The position numbers and the translations under genes are program-made. A DNA stretch of 64,000 bases, taken from Gliomastix tumulicola. Its lineage: Eukaryota; Ascomycota; Sordariomycetes; Hypocreales; Bionectriaceae. Of this stretch, positions 23,836 to 36,953 are shown in pieces. The first letter of the stretch is position 1, and the number at the start of each line of letters is the position of its first letter. The stretch spans positions 2,356,001 to 2,420,000 of the forward strand of contig BCHX01000002.1 in NCBI GenBank assembly GCA_001599755.1, read 5' to 3'. The notes below the pieces were generated by a model. The model was not told the origin of the DNA. It searched no databases and saw only the letters and a program-made list of their open reading frames with translations.

Positions 23836-25073
23836 TCAAGACTCTTTGGGAATCTTGCCAGGCTTGTTGGACAGTATCCATGGTCTCCGGTCCCAGAACT
23901 CATCCTTGATGATGTCTATGTGCTCTACCAGGATCCTCGCCTTGGCTCTGCGCTTCTTGTCGTTTTCTGTCTGCGTCTTGGACTGGCGAACAGGCTCCGC
24001 TAGTGAGTCGACGACCTGTGCGGTTGTGTGGCTGGCGGGGTCGACGAGCTCGTACTGGTCAAGGATTAGAAAGGTGTGTCGTGTGAATATGAAGAGAGTA
24101 GAAGTTTGGACTTACATCTCGGAATATCACACTCCCCTTTTTGAAAATCTCGGGTTCGTTGTTGTAGTTGATACCAAACCGTGAGAAGAGTATCTCGTTC
24201 TTGTCGGCAGCTAATGTTCCCTGGTTGATGTACGGTAAGTATAGGGAGTGGGCCTTTAACATTGGACGAGCGTCGCTCTATCACATACTGCGAGTGTCTC
24301 CTCTGCTTCCCTGTTGCCGAGTCCTCCAAGCTGAATAAGCGACCAGAAAGCGGTGTTGTAAAGATTGTTAATGTGGCCTACAAATGGTTAACCTATGCCA
24401 GACAAATCGAGAGACACGTGCAACCCACAGTCGGCCTGGCGCCAGCTGAGATAGTCTCTCAGATTGGAGACGGTAGGATAGCAAACGGCACGGCCATCGA
24501 AAGTTGGCAGGGGGAAACTAAGGGGCGTGTCCGGGAAGAAGGTTGACCATGAGAAGACGTAGTTGGCCGTAAATGTCGAGACCACCGTGCTGACGAGTTT
24601 ACTACCTCGTCTTTCAAAGAGTTCCGTTGACTTATGGAAGATGAAACTGCAGCCCTTGAATAAGTACGACAGGTCTTCTTGGGTGCAAAGATTCAGGGAG
24701 TCGAGGAGCACCCACCTGTACTCGTCGCTCACACCATATGCAAGGGTGATGTCCGGGAGATCAGTCACGACAGCCTTGGCTGCCGAGTTCATGAGGTCCA
24801 GCGCTCTGCGGTCATTGGGTTTCTCAAACTTGTACTTGGCGCACATCCTGCTCGCGCATCTGACGTTAGGTATGTTGCGTGTTGATTAGCGGGTGGCGAG
24901 CCAACTGACTTGGTGAATGCTCTGCCATCTACACGGACGACGATCCAAGTGTTTCGGAGCAGTGGATCAGGCTGCTCGAAGGCCTTGACATATTCAAATC
25001 TGCGACGTATCCATTAGAGTCAAAGCACCCTTCCATGAGTGATCCAGGCGAAGACTTACTTTGAATTTGCCAT
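23836..25073 (-). CDS. thg1: tRNA(His) guanylyltransferase
   Basis: Seven exons: 25073-25060, 24999-24910, 24847-24716, 24646-24429, 24377-24289, 24220-24116, 24054-23836, giving 288 residues. The first exon is only 14 nt. The enzyme adds the essential G-1 to the 5' end of tRNA-His in a 3'-5' polymerase-like reaction. Metal-binding residues are visible: D29-G30 in RVDGRAF, and D76-E77 in GVSDEYS. Later landmarks are FERRGSKL, NLRDYLSWRQADCHINNLYNT and GTLAADKNEILFSRFGINYN. A 69-nt intron (24715-24647; gtgggt...ctgcag) is in frame and stop-free. Removing it restores the conserved SDEYSFIFHKSTELFERR order, while leaving it inserts 23 residues next to the active site. The gene is divergent from swd1 over 353 bp. 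Confidence 0.94.
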
Positions 25074-25426
25074 ACTTCGTCCGTAGCTTAAGGTAGGAGT
25101 TCTAATGGTGAGGATGCAGGATGAGTCTGAAGCGGAAGTGCCCCGCGATATGGCAGACAGTCCGGGTGGATCCCTGCTCTGCCGTCCCTCTAAAAAAGAG
25201 CTTGCTCCACCAAACTCTCAGCCTTGCAGGACAAACAAACAAAAAGGGTCACAGGACGCCCAGACACGCTCTCCCTTCGACAATCCAAGTCCAAGTCTTG
25301 CAAACAAGCACTTCCCATGCGAGTGCAAGTCATTCTTCACTAACCTCTCCACTGTTGTGGAGGGATTTCCAACACAGTTCGAACCACACCCAGGTACGAG
25401 CGGCGAGTCGCGCTCCCTCGCCCACC
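25074..25426. promoter_or_regulatory. Shared promoter of thg1 and swd1
   Basis: A 353-bp head-to-head spacer; both genes must draw their core promoters from it. No TATA box was seen on either strand, as is common for housekeeping genes. An open frame crosses part of it but has no protein features. Confidence 0.45.
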
Positions 25427-26887
25427 ATGAATCTGCTCCTGTCCGACGACTACCTGCTCCAGGACTACCCTGAGAACATTACAAACACGATACGGTCCGG
25501 CCATGCGACCATGCTGCGGTTCAATCGAAAGGGGGACTACCTCGCTTCCGGCCGAGTCGACGGAACTGTGGTCATTTGGGACCTGGAGACGATGGGCGTG
25601 GCCAGGAAGCTCCGCGGGCACAGCAAGGGCATCACGTTCCTGAGCTGGTCACGGTGTGGGCGGTATCTGCTCTCCACCTGTCAGGGTTGGAAGGCGATTC
25701 TGTGGGATCTCAAGGACGGCAGCCGCCTGCGAGAGGTTCGCTTTCGCGCGCCTGCCTACATGGCTGAGATCCATCCCTATGACCAGTACGTTCCCCTCCA
25801 CTTCTGCCGCGGATAATCAGACACTCACAGTAGTAGCCTCCGATTCGTGGCTGCCCTGTTCGAGGAGCAGCCCGTTATGGTCGACCTTACCGATCCCGTC
25901 GACGTGAAACAGGTGCTCCCCTCTGCCCCGAGACGAAGAGATAGCGAAGGCGACACAGCCTTGAGAGAGAAACAGGCACGCGAGGACGCTAAGCAGATGA
26001 CAACGTGCACCATCTGGACGAATTCAGGGAACCATATCATCGCGGGCACGAGCAAGGGAAAACTCAACATCCTCGATCCCAACACGTGCGAAGTCATATA
26101 CACGGAAAAGATATGCAGCGGCGTCATCACTACGATGCGGCTCTCTCCTTCCGGCAGGGACCTGCTGGTGAACTCGCAGGACCGCATTATCCGGACGCTA
26201 AGGATACCCGACCTCTCGGTGGAAGACCTCGACCTCGACACGGTGCAAGTCCCTCTCGAACACAAGTTCCAGGACGTCGTCAACAAGCTTTCATGGAATC
26301 ACGTCACGTTTAGTGCGACAGGCGAGTACGTGGCTGCTTCTACGTACAACAACCACGAGCTATACGTCTGGGAGAGGAATCACGGCAGCTTGGTCTGTAT
26401 GCTCAAAGATCCGAAGGAGGAGCAGGGTGTGATCGAATGGCACCCGTCACGTGCGCTGCTGGCTGCGTGTGGTCTGGAGACGGGGAGGATATACATCTGG
26501 TCGGTGGCCAGCCCGCAAAAGTGGTCTGCCCTGGCGCCCGATTTTGCCGAGGTGGAGGAGAATGTCGAGTACATGGAGCGGGAGGACGAGTTCGATATCT
26601 ATGCGCAGGAGGAGATTCATCGGCGCCGGCTGGATGCCGAGGACGAGGATGTCGACGTGCTGACGCTGGAGGGTCCAAAGGGGATCGATGGCGAGGTGAC
26701 GTTCCAGATACCCGTCCTATTCAATCTTGGAGAAAGCGACAGCGAAGACGAGTTCATCGCCGTGTCTACCGGCACTATGCGACGTAGGAGTCCTGGTGAG
26801 GGGCACGGCGATGAACAGAGCGGCACGGAAAGGACGGCTGTCAGGAAGGGAGGGTCGAGCAAGGCAGGGCGGCCTAAGAAAAAATAG
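25427..26887 (+). CDS. swd1: COMPASS histone H3K4 methyltransferase subunit Swd1 (RbBP5)
   Basis: Two exons, 25427-25785 and 25831-26887, giving 471 residues. The 45-nt intron (gtacgt donor, actcacag acceptor) joins ...HPYDH-SSLRFVAALFEEQPV. This WD40 protein is a core subunit of the Set1/COMPASS complex. The start LLSDDYLLQDYPENI is followed by TIRSGHATMLRFNRKGDYLASG and DGTVVIWDLETMGVARKLRGH, which are hallmark RbBP5/Swd1 blades. Later repeats include IIAGTSKGKLNILD, LYVWERNHGSLV and IYIWSV. The VEYMEREDEFD hinge and acidic stretch after the propeller match the segment that contacts other COMPASS subunits. The C-terminus is basic (RPKKK) and probably nuclear-targeting. Confidence 0.94.
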
Positions 26888-27720
26888 TACAGAAATTAGT
26901 ACGCAATAGTGACAGACAAAGACAGACAGCTGAACTGCTGTAGCATATGAATGGAAGGCAGATACAGCGAGTAATAAAGCCCAGATCTGGATGCGCCCTG
27001 AGGACTCCTTTTGGGCGGGTTTATGTATCTATTGCTTCTTTGTCAGCTGGAGCTCGGACCCGCTTTTCCTCTTTGTTAGTGCATCAGTGCCAATTTAACC
27101 TGAGGCAGCAACGTAGCGAGTCGGGGTGGCGCGTGGTCCCAATAGGGCTTAGCGCCCTCTGACTGTGACGGCCGCCCTTTCAAGTCCAGATTCTTTCACG
27201 CTTCCACGGGTCAGGCTTGCACTCTGCAAACCACGACAAAACTTTTCGACCTCCGACCCTCGACCATCACCACGCGCGTCGGCAATCGCGCGCAGCGTCA
27301 AGACGCCGGAGATCGACCGACCGACGGCACGACCACGACCGCGACCGCGATTTTTCTGCTTCCGGGTCCTTCGAGGTGGCGGCGACGGGGGAGATCAGCC
27401 TGAGGTTCTCCTGGGCCGTTGGCCAGGACAGGCGCCCGCGCTCTCAGAAGTGAGCGCCATCGGCAGCACGGCGAAAGAGGACGATCGTCATCCACCGGGG
27501 TGTTTCTTATGACTTTTTATTCACTTTTTTTCTCTTCTCTGTGATTTTCTTCTCACCCCTGGGTCACGCCACGACTCCGCGCGCCACGCCGTGCAGATTT
27601 TCATTCACGCCGCTCTTTTTGTCATCCATCAAGGGCTGTTGACAATCGATCTAATATTTTTGCTTCCGTTTATCCAAAACACGCACTTGCGCCCGAAAAG
27701 CATCGAAAAAAACCGCAATC
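26888..27720. promoter_or_regulatory. rpb1 promoter and pyrimidine-rich leader
   Basis: An 833-bp region between swd1 and rpb1, both on the + strand. A long T/C-rich tract at about 27508-27560 (ttttttctcttctctg) fits the initiator and leader of a strongly expressed fungal housekeeping gene. No TATA box was seen. Confidence 0.45.
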
Positions 27721-30700
27721 ATGGCGAACCTCTACTTTACGCACTCGACGGCGCCGTTGAAGACGGTGCAGGAGATCCAGTTCGGTCTCCTGTCGCCTGA
27801 GGAGATCAAGAACATGAGTGTCTGCCACATTCTGTACCCGGAGACGATGGAAGAGAACAAGACGAAGCCGCGCGACGGAGGAATCAACGATCCCCTGCTG
27901 GGTTCCATCGACCGCCAGTTCAAGTGCAAGACCTGCACACAAGCTATGGGCGAGTGTCCTGGTCATTTCGGCCACATCGAGCTGGCGAAGCCGGTCTACC
28001 ATCCGGGGTTCATCAAGAAAGTCAAGAAGATCTTGGAGGTCGTCTGCCACAACTGCAGCAAGGTCCTTGCTGATGAAGTTGGTCTAACCTGACTCCACCT
28101 GATATCTGGCTTTCTTCTTCAGGTGTGCTAACACTGTTATTTTTTTTCCAGGGCGACCCTACGTTTGCCGCTGCGATTCGCACGCGCGACCCCAAGGTGC
28201 GCTTCCACAAGGTCTGGAATATCTGCAAGGCGAAGCGTAAGTGCGAGAACGAGGACCGAGCGCCGCCCAAGGACGACGAGTTTTCGCTGCCCAACCTAAA
28301 GTCCAAGATGAAAGTGGTTTTGAATCACGGAGGATGCGGCAACGTGCAGCCCCTAGTGCGACACACCGCTCTCGAGCTTAAGGCTACGCAGGAGGTTCAG
28401 ACGGAGCCAGATGGGCCGAAGCGCAAAGAATCGACCCCCATCACACCCGAGATGGCCTACAACATCTTGCGACGAATCTCCGACGAGGACTTGCGGAACA
28501 TGGGCTTGAACGCAGACTACGCTCGTCCTGAGTGGATGGTTCTCACTGTTCTGCCTGTGCCGCCGCCGCCTGTCCGCCCGAGTGTTTCGATGGACGGCAC
28601 TAGTACTGGAGTGCGCAACGAGGATGATTTGACGTACAAGCTGGGTGATATCATTCGTGCCAACGGAAATGTCAAGGCGGCTATCCGCGAGGGGTCACCA
28701 GCCCACATCGCAAGGGACTTTGAAGAGTTGTTGCAGTACCACGTGGCAACTTACATGGACAACGATATCGCTCAAACCCCACGAGCACTGCAGAAGAGTG
28801 GTCGACCTATCAAGGCGATCCGAGCTCGATTAAAGGGCAAGGAAGGCCGACTTCGAGGCAACCTGATGGGAAAGCGTGTCGACTTTTCCGCACGAACTGT
28901 CATCACGGGTGATGCCAACATTTCGCTTGACGAGGTCGGTGTTCCTCGCAGTATCGCCAGGACGCTCACGTACCCCGAGACGGTAACTCCGTACAACATC
29001 GGCAAGTTGCATCAGCTCGTGGAGAACGGACCCAACGAGCATCCCGGTGCCAAGTACGTCATTCGCTCGGATGGAACTCGAATCGATTTGCGACACCACC
29101 GTCGCGCTGCTCAAATCTCGCTGGAATACGGCTGGAAGGTGGAGCGTCACCTGATGGATGGCGACTACATCATCTTCAACCGTCAGCCCTCGCTGCACAA
29201 GGAGTCCATGATGGGCCATCGCGTCCGTGTCATGCCGTACTCGACCTTCCGACTGAATCTTTCGGTTACGTCACCCTATAACGCCGATTTCGATGGTGAC
29301 GAGATGAATCTTCACGTGCCGCAGAGCGAGGAGACTCGCGCTGAGGTCAAGGAGCTCTGCCTGGTGCCGCTGAACATCGTGTCGCCCCAGAAGAACTCTC
29401 CTCTCATGGGTATCGTCCAGGACTCGCTGGCTGGTGTTTACAAGCTCTGCCGGCGAGATGTCTTCCTGTCCAAGGAGCAAGTCATGAGCGTGTTGCTGTG
29501 GGTTCCTGGGTGGAATGGCATCATCCCCCAGCCCGCCATCTTGAAGCCCCGACCTCGCTGGACCGGCAAGCAGATCATCAGTCTCGTTATTCCTCCTGAG
29601 GTTAACATTCAGGCTGGACCGGATACCTACAAGGCTTTGTTGACAGACGACAGCCTTTTGATTCAGGGTGGTCAGCTCATTTATGGTCTCCTCAAGAAGA
29701 AGTTTGTCGGAGCGCAATCTGGCGGTATTGTGCACATTGCGTACAACGAGCTGGGCCCCCACGCGTCTATGGCCTTCTTGAACGGTGTTCAGCAAGTTGT
29801 GACGTACTGGCTTCTGCACAATGGCCACAGTATCGGTATCGGTGACACGATTCCCGACAAGGCTACGATTGAGAAGATCCAGGTCGACATTGATGACGAG
29901 AAGAAGATTGTCGCAGGCCTGACGGCGCAGGCTACGACGAACACTCTCGAAGCCTCTCCGGGTATGAGTGTCCGAGCAACCTTCGAGCACAAGGTCGGTA
30001 TCGCTCTAAACAGAGCTCGTGACCGCGCCGGCACGACCACGCAGAACAGTCTGAAGGATTCAAACAACGCTGTCACCATGGCTAGCTCTGGTTCCAAGGG
30101 ATCGTCCATCAACATCTCTCAGATGTCGGCTCTGGTCGGCCAGCAGATGGTGGAGGGCAAACGTATTCCCTTCGGCTTCAAGTACCGAACACTCCCCCAT
30201 TTCACCAAGGACGACTACTCTCCTGAAGCCCGTGGTTTCGTCGAGAACTCGTATCTCCGTGGACTTACGCCGACGGAATTCTTCTTCCACGCCATGGCTG
30301 GTAGAGAAGGTCTGATTGATACCGCCGTCAAGACGGCCGAGACTGGTTATATTCAGCGCCGTCTGGTGAAGGCCCTCGAAGATGTTAGCTCTAGGTACGA
30401 TGGTACTGTTCGCAACTCTCTTGGCGACATTATTCAGTTCCTCTACGGTGAGGACGGCCTGGACGCTATGTGCATTGAGTCTCAGAAGATGATCACTCTC
30501 AACCCGTCCGACCAGAAGTTTGCCGACAGGTACCACCTGGATCTTGCTAACCCACCTGGGTGGTTCAAGAAGGAGTACGAGTACGGCAATGAACTCACTG
30601 GCGACAAGGAATCCATGGATCTTTTGGATGCCGAGTGGGATGCTTTGCGCGAAGACCGTATCAAGGTCCGTATCATCAACAGGCATAAGAAGGACGAGGA

Positions 30701-33122
30701 TCAGATGCAGCTGCCGCTGAACCTCAACCGTATCATCGAGTCTGCCAAGAGGATCTTCAATGTCAAGGCGACAGATCGGAGCAACCTGCGACCGTCGGAT
30801 GTCATTCCTGCTGTTCAGAAGCTGCTTACCAACATCGTGGCTGTGCGTGGCAACGATGAGATTTCGCGCGAGGCCAACGAGAACGCAACCATTCTCTTCA
30901 AGGCCCTGGTCCGATCAAGACTGGCCTTCAAGGAGCTGATCAAGACTCACCGCCTGAACAAGCTGGCTTTTGAGCATGTTCTTGGCGAGCTCCAGAACCG
31001 ATGGGATCGTGCTTTCGTCAGCCCTGGTGAGATGATCGGTGTGCTGGCTGCCCAGTCCATCGGAGAGCCGGCGACGCAGATGACGCTGAACACTTTCCAC
31101 TTTGCTGGTGTGTCTTCAAAGAACGTCACGCTTGGTGTGCCTCGTCTCAAGGAGATTCTCAACTTGGCCAAGAACATCAAGACGCCCTCGATGACTGTCC
31201 ACCTCGACAAGCCGTTGGCCACCAAAGCCGAGGCGCAGGTTCTCCGATCGCTCGTCGAGTACTCGAACCTGAAGTCGGTGACGGCGATGACGGAAATCCA
31301 TTACGACCCTGACCTGGAGCACACCGTCATCGCAGAGGATGTTGATCTCGTGGAGGCTTACTGGATGATCCCCGATGAGTCGCAAGCCACCGCTGCTCAG
31401 CAGTCCAGATGGTTGCTTCGTATCTGCCTGGACCGTGGCAAGATGCTGGACAAGAACGTCTCTGTCGAGGATGTTGCGCAGCGCATCAAGGAGGAGTACC
31501 CCAACGATCTGGCGGTGGTCTTCAGTGACAACAACGCCCTTGATCCGGTGATCCGTCTTCGAACCATCCGCCAGGGTGACGAGAAGGATGAGGAGGGTGA
31601 GAGCAAGATCGAGGACGATGTCATGCTCAAGCGACTCGAGGCCCATCTGCTGCAGACCCTCGATCTTCGTGGCGTGCGTGGCGTGAGCAAGGCTTTCCTG
31701 ACACAGGGCACTATCCTCCAAGAAGCTGATGACGGATCCTTGATCGCCATCAATGACGACCCGCGATGCACCGCGTGGTATCTCGATACCAGCGGATCCA
31801 ACCTGCGTGCCGTCCTGACTGTGGATGGTGTCGATACTAAGAAGACGTCATGCAACGACCTATGGCAGATTGTCGAGGTGCTTGGTATCGAGGCTGTTCG
31901 TGCGGCTCTGCTGAGAGAGTTGGTCAACGTGTTGGCCTTTGACGGTTCTTATGTCAACCATCGGCATATGGCGCTGCTTGTTGATATTATGACCTACCGA
32001 GGCTCCATCTCTGCTGTCACGCGACACGGTATCAACCGTGCTGACACGGGTGCTCTGATGCGTTGTTCGTTCGAGGAGACTGTGGAGATTCTGCTCGAGG
32101 CTGCTGCGACTGGTGAGCTTGACGACTGCCGCGGTATCTCTGAAAATGTTATGCTGGGTCAGATGGCTCCCATGGGCACGGGCAACTTTGACACGTTCCT
32201 GGACCCCAAGATGCTCGAGACGGTTATCTCGGACAACTCCCGCATGGGTCTCATGCCTGGTATGCCAGTCAAGGACGGCGAGGTCGAGGGTGCCGCGACG
32301 CCGTACGACTCGGGCTCTCCAATGGCAGACTCAGGCTACCACAGCATGAGCTCTCCGGTGGCCGGTAACTTCTCGCCCATCCAGAATGCTAGTTCGGATG
32401 CGCCGGCCGGGTTCGGCACCACCGAGTACGGCGGTGGTGGCTTCGGAGGCGGGTCGATGAGCCCCTACAGCAGGATGCAGGGCGCGACAAGCCCGTTCAA
32501 CACCTCGCCGACATCCCCCTTCAGCTCCGGCATGGGCGGATACTCGCCGACGTCTCCTGGCATGGGCTACTCCCCGACCTCGCCGCATATCGACGGTGGT
32601 TCTCGATATGCTGCCTCGCCGTCGTTCAGCCCCTCATCGCCATCATTCTCGCCCTCTTCGCCTGTGATGCGGATGGCCCCTACGAGTCCCAGCTACAGCC
32701 CATCATCGCCGAGCTACTCGCCCACGTCACCCTCCAAGCACTACTCGCCCACGTCACCGGCGAATCTCAACTCTCCCACCTCGCCTACGTACTCCCCGGC
32801 CAGCCCTTCCTACAGCCCGCAGTCTCCCAACATCCACGGAGCTGGGGCCACCTCGCCTTCGTACTCGCCGGCGTCGCCTAAGTGGCAGTCTCCCACGTCT
32901 CCAGAGGCGTACTCGCCGACGAGCCCCAGGTTCTCGAACACGCCCGGCTCCGGGCAGTCGCCGACAAGCCCAGGGTACTCGCCGGCTTCGCCAAACTTCT
33001 CACCATCCACCCCTGCACCAGGGGCGTCTGGGAATCAATAGTGAGTCTCCTACGTTTGATACTTACATTGCCTTCTTGCTAACTTTTGATCCAGTTCCCC
33101 TACGTCGCCTAAGAATGACTGA
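27721..33122 (+). CDS. rpb1: RNA polymerase II largest subunit Rpb1
   Basis: Three exons, 27721-28077, 28152-33040, 33095-33122, giving 1757 residues. It forms the catalytic core of Pol II with Rpb2. The N-terminal clamp zinc-binding cysteines are seen in FKCKTCTQAMGECPGHFGH. The active-site Mg loop NADFDGDEMN lies at about residues 496-505, the bridge-helix region is in FFFHAMAGREGLIDTAVKT, and the trigger loop area is in GEPATQMTLNTFHFAGVS. The first intron has an atypical gttggt donor. The C-terminal domain is degenerate: only about six YSPTSP cores and one exact YSPTSPS, mixed with YSPSSPS, FSPSSPS, YSPASP and QSPTSP variants. The last exon is 28 nt and encodes the terminal YSPTSPKND. The donor of the final intron overlaps an in-frame TAG, so unspliced RNA would lack the last heptad. 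Confidence 0.97.
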
Positions 33123-33592
33123 TGTGTCTGATCGGGCTAGCTCCCTTTTCAGACTTGCACTGCTTCATTCACATCCTCTTTTACTTCTCATTTCAACGAC
33201 AAAGTCGATTTTTGCATTATAGATATCGGAAGAAGAAAAAAGGCGGCTTGGTACATTTGGCTACCGGGCCCGAGGAGCATATATCGCGAGGCGGAAGACA
33301 GTCGACGAGGATAGCACACGACTTTACAAACCGAAAAAAACAGACCAAAAAAAAAACTGTTCATTCGCAGGCACCCGGAGAATGAGGGTCTGGGTGCAAA
33401 TCATTTCCTTCGCTTGCGCTCCCGGCTGAACCTGCTGGGAGCAGTCGAAAAACCAAATTCCAGGGGTGGAAGGGGGAAAATGGTGGTGGGAGGGCGTCGC
33501 TGCGGATATTGTAATTGCTGATGTGTATAATAAAAAAGAAAGCAGAAAAAAAACAACAACCAAACGCGATATGAGAAGGGGATTTTTATGAG

Positions 33593-33593
33593 T

Positions 33594-33624
<31 letters not shown>
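33593..33624. repeat. (GTT)n microsatellite
   Basis: About ten uninterrupted GTT units, 470 bp downstream of the rpb1 stop codon. It lies in non-coding DNA. Likely polymorphic. Confidence 0.9.
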
Positions 33625-35103
33625 CTCTTGTTATCCCCCTCTCCCTTTTCCCCTTTCCTTTTTTTTTTTCGTCTCACTACTTCGTTTTCTGCTTTTTCGA
33701 GGAGGAGAGAACACAGCGTTGGAGCGAGAAGCTCACAGAACCAGATTGGAATTATAACACAGGGCAGAGAGGCACGTGAGGGAGGATGGCAGGGAATTTG
33801 GCCTATTTGCAGAAACCAGAAAATTACTCAAGAGATTGGTTTGCCAAAAAGAACGGTCCAAGATGGTGACGTGACATCCTTGTCAGTGACGCTGTAAATT
33901 AAGCGAGGACCAGAGGAGTGTCCGCTCTGTTGTGATCCTCCATGGAGGGCCAGTGATTACATATCACACATATCAGAGCCCGAAGCCCCTGTCCTCTTGG
34001 CCACGTCGCCTCCCCTGGATACGAAAATCAGGTTCTCGCGACTGACGATCTGGAGAAAAAAGAGAGACAGAGGGGAGGGAGTCGAGATAACTAGCGCCTA
34101 CGGAAATCGGGTCCCGAAGTGGTGTGAGGGGGGACAACGACGCACGCCAACTCCTTAGCCTGCGATTCTACCCATGGAAGTGAGATGGAGTGACTAGCCC
34201 TGGAAAGAGATGGTAGGATGAGGGATGAGATGAGGCGAGCATCCAAGGGCAAGCAAAGCTACGACGGGGAATTTTTCCGCCGGGCTGCGTTCTCTTCGGG
34301 GGGTTTGCTCCTAACGGCAAGCTCGTCGTGTCTCGTCAAGAGGACACCAAAAAAGAATACGAAATACGTATACGTGTGTAGCCTGCTTGGGGCGCAAGTT
34401 TGGCCTGGTGGATTGGGGGGGCGACGTGAATGATGATGTCCCCTGGAGGCAGTATCTTGCCAACACATCCCACTAAGGTGAAGCCCAGCCCTACCTTCTG
34501 TGATGGTTGCGGATTTGCAGGGGATCCAGTACCACTGTATTTTTTTTGGTGTCTCGCCAGCTGACGTCTTTGGCCCCGACTGAGCCCGGACGATGCTGCG
34601 CTTGAGGATCATCTCGCTGATCTTCTGATTTGTGATCAAATGGACGTCGATGGAATAAGGTACGCCCTGGATAACGTTGACCAGACGTCGATGAGATACA
34701 GCTGTCACATGATGCGAAGGCTATGCATGGGGCCACAGCATCCCTGCCTGGCCCCCAGGGCGAGACCGCCGCCTGAGGAATTTAATTTGGGCTTGGCTGG
34801 CCTGCTGTGTGATGGCCTGGGCCCCTGTCCTGCAGGTGGTGTGCTGCAAGTTCGCTGCAACCTGGTGGCGTCGAGCCTGCTGGGCAACTGCAGACTGCAG
34901 ACAACGGTCCAGCCCAGGTACCTGGACCAACGCCTGCCTGTACTCCAGCCAGCCCATAGTGAGCCGCTTCCATCATCGATGTAACACGGCGCAACGCACC
35001 TTTGAGCACCAACAGCGTCAATAGTGGCCACGGTGGCTTGTCGCGGTCTATCTTGGGGTGCGCAATTTTTTTTTTTAATTCGCGATGCTACCCAACCTGC
35101 TGA

Positions 35104-35125
35104 TGTGTGTGTGTGTGTGTGTGTG
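35104..35125. repeat. (GT)n microsatellite
   Basis: About eleven GT units in non-coding DNA. Confidence 0.88.
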
Positions 35126-36953
35126 AGACTGCAGGCGCACACTTATAGATACACATGCATGCACACCAGGATGCATGAGGTGCTTCGTGAAGACGAAAAG
35201 GGGGCGTCGGAGAGGCGCAAGTCACCCAATCCGGCCGCCGATGGAGCCTCTGGACACCCACTGGAGGTGAGGTCTGTTGATTGACAACCAGTCAAGCCAC
35301 AGCCCCCATATGCACCACCCAAGAAGCCTGGTCTTATTAGCGGGTGGGTAAGTCGGCGGCCAACGGACCAACCAACTTACACCACACATGCAGGCGTAGG
35401 GCGACGGCGTAGGGGCGATCGTTGTTGGTTGTTGGTTGTTGTCGCCTGTGAGTCTGCCTCAGAGCCGACGCCAGCGGTCTTGAGCTGGCCTATGACATCG
35501 CAGCCCGAGGCGTCGCTGCGAGTAAGCAGAGTAATCACTAACAGTGAATGACTCAAGGAGAAATAGGGGAACCAGAACAAGCCGCTCGTAGTGGCCAGGA
35601 GATAAGGGGCAAGGCGGGGACGTCGGCACACCCCAGTGGCAATACTTGTTGGTTGCACGCAGAGGAGGAACAGCAGACTTATGCACGAGGTCATGATAAG
35701 GTGGGAAGGGGAAAGGGGATGGGGGGACCATATACACACCATCTCATCTTTGGTATGCAGCCACCCGCATGCATCCAACGCATGTGACCCCCTGCAGGGC
35801 AGAGGAGGGAAAGAAAAGGGGAGAGGCGTCTGGCCACCAAACGGTCAACTGTAGCCACATGCTGCGTTGACCGGGTATACCTTCCTGACGGCATCGAGAT
35901 GTCTCCGTCCATTTTCTCGGTCGCTTTCTGCTTCTCCACGGCCGTGAAGGCCCAAAGCTAGGCTGCCGCCACAGAACCATGAGGCCTGTGGACCAAGTTC
36001 CTATAGGGCCATGGTGGCTCAGAATTGCCTCCCTCAAGCTTGTCCTCCATGAATGGTCGGGATTCATGTTTGACGCACGCGAAGGGGACGTCATGGAGTT
36101 CTTCTGTGCTTTTCTTGTTGGACCATCTGCCGATGTGAGCACCCGCGGAATCATCGCCCGCGGCCGATGTGTTGGTCCCTTTGGGCGATCAGGCCCTGAC
36201 TGCCGAACACAAACCAAGACACGCACGACATGCGACCACACGGGAACAGAACCAAAAAAGTGATATCAAAAATGATTGCTATGTAGATAGGTAAACCAAG
36301 AAGAGGGGGCAACAAAAGAAAACAAATCGAGAGGTATAAGACAACTCGATGGCAGGAGTCGTGATGGGCCAGCCGCCACGGGCGAGTCCAAGAGCAAGTC
36401 AGCGCAGAACAGCCCCTAGATCGCCATGCTCCTCTTTGCCCAGCCGCGCTATGCTAGGCATCGGGACTTTGCCATTCTGGCCCTCCAAGTCGGCAGGATC
36501 GCGACCTGGTCGTCAGAACGAGGGAAAAGTCCACCATTGAGTAAGGAAAAAAGAAAGAAAATGACAAGAAAGCGGATCAGAAAATGGAGGGCCCTTGCCA
36601 ATGGGGCGAGGTGATCCGAGTCAAACCGGGTGAAAAAAAAAAACACCAAAAGAATTACTGGACAGCCACTGGATGCCATCATGTCGTGACAGTGGCAGCC
36701 AGAAAATGTCAAGAGACTCTTGCGAGTCAGCCTGAATCTCAAAACACAAGATTCATGAGGCAGAGGTCCATCTAATACTCGAAACAAGGGGATCAAAGGG
36801 CTCGAATAAGTGTCGCGGTGGTATCATGAGTGGCCGATGTGATCCCAGCTGACCTTATGGAGAAGTAACAAGATCAGATGCGAGAGGGCCGCGATCCTAG
36901 ATGAAATATCAGCCATGTTCGAGTTGATTGTGCCATCCTGATCGAAACGGACC

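Larger units (their letters stand above)
33123..36953. other. Gene-free stretch downstream of rpb1
   Basis: Apart from the rpb1 3' UTR, I see no credible gene in 3.8 kb on either strand: open frames are short, have no coding-like composition and lack intron signals that would extend them. It contains a (GTT)n microsatellite, a (GT)n microsatellite, several poly-A/poly-T runs (33345, 33540, 33660, 35068) and a CTGCAG-rich GC-rich patch at about 34730-34980. Confidence 0.5.
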
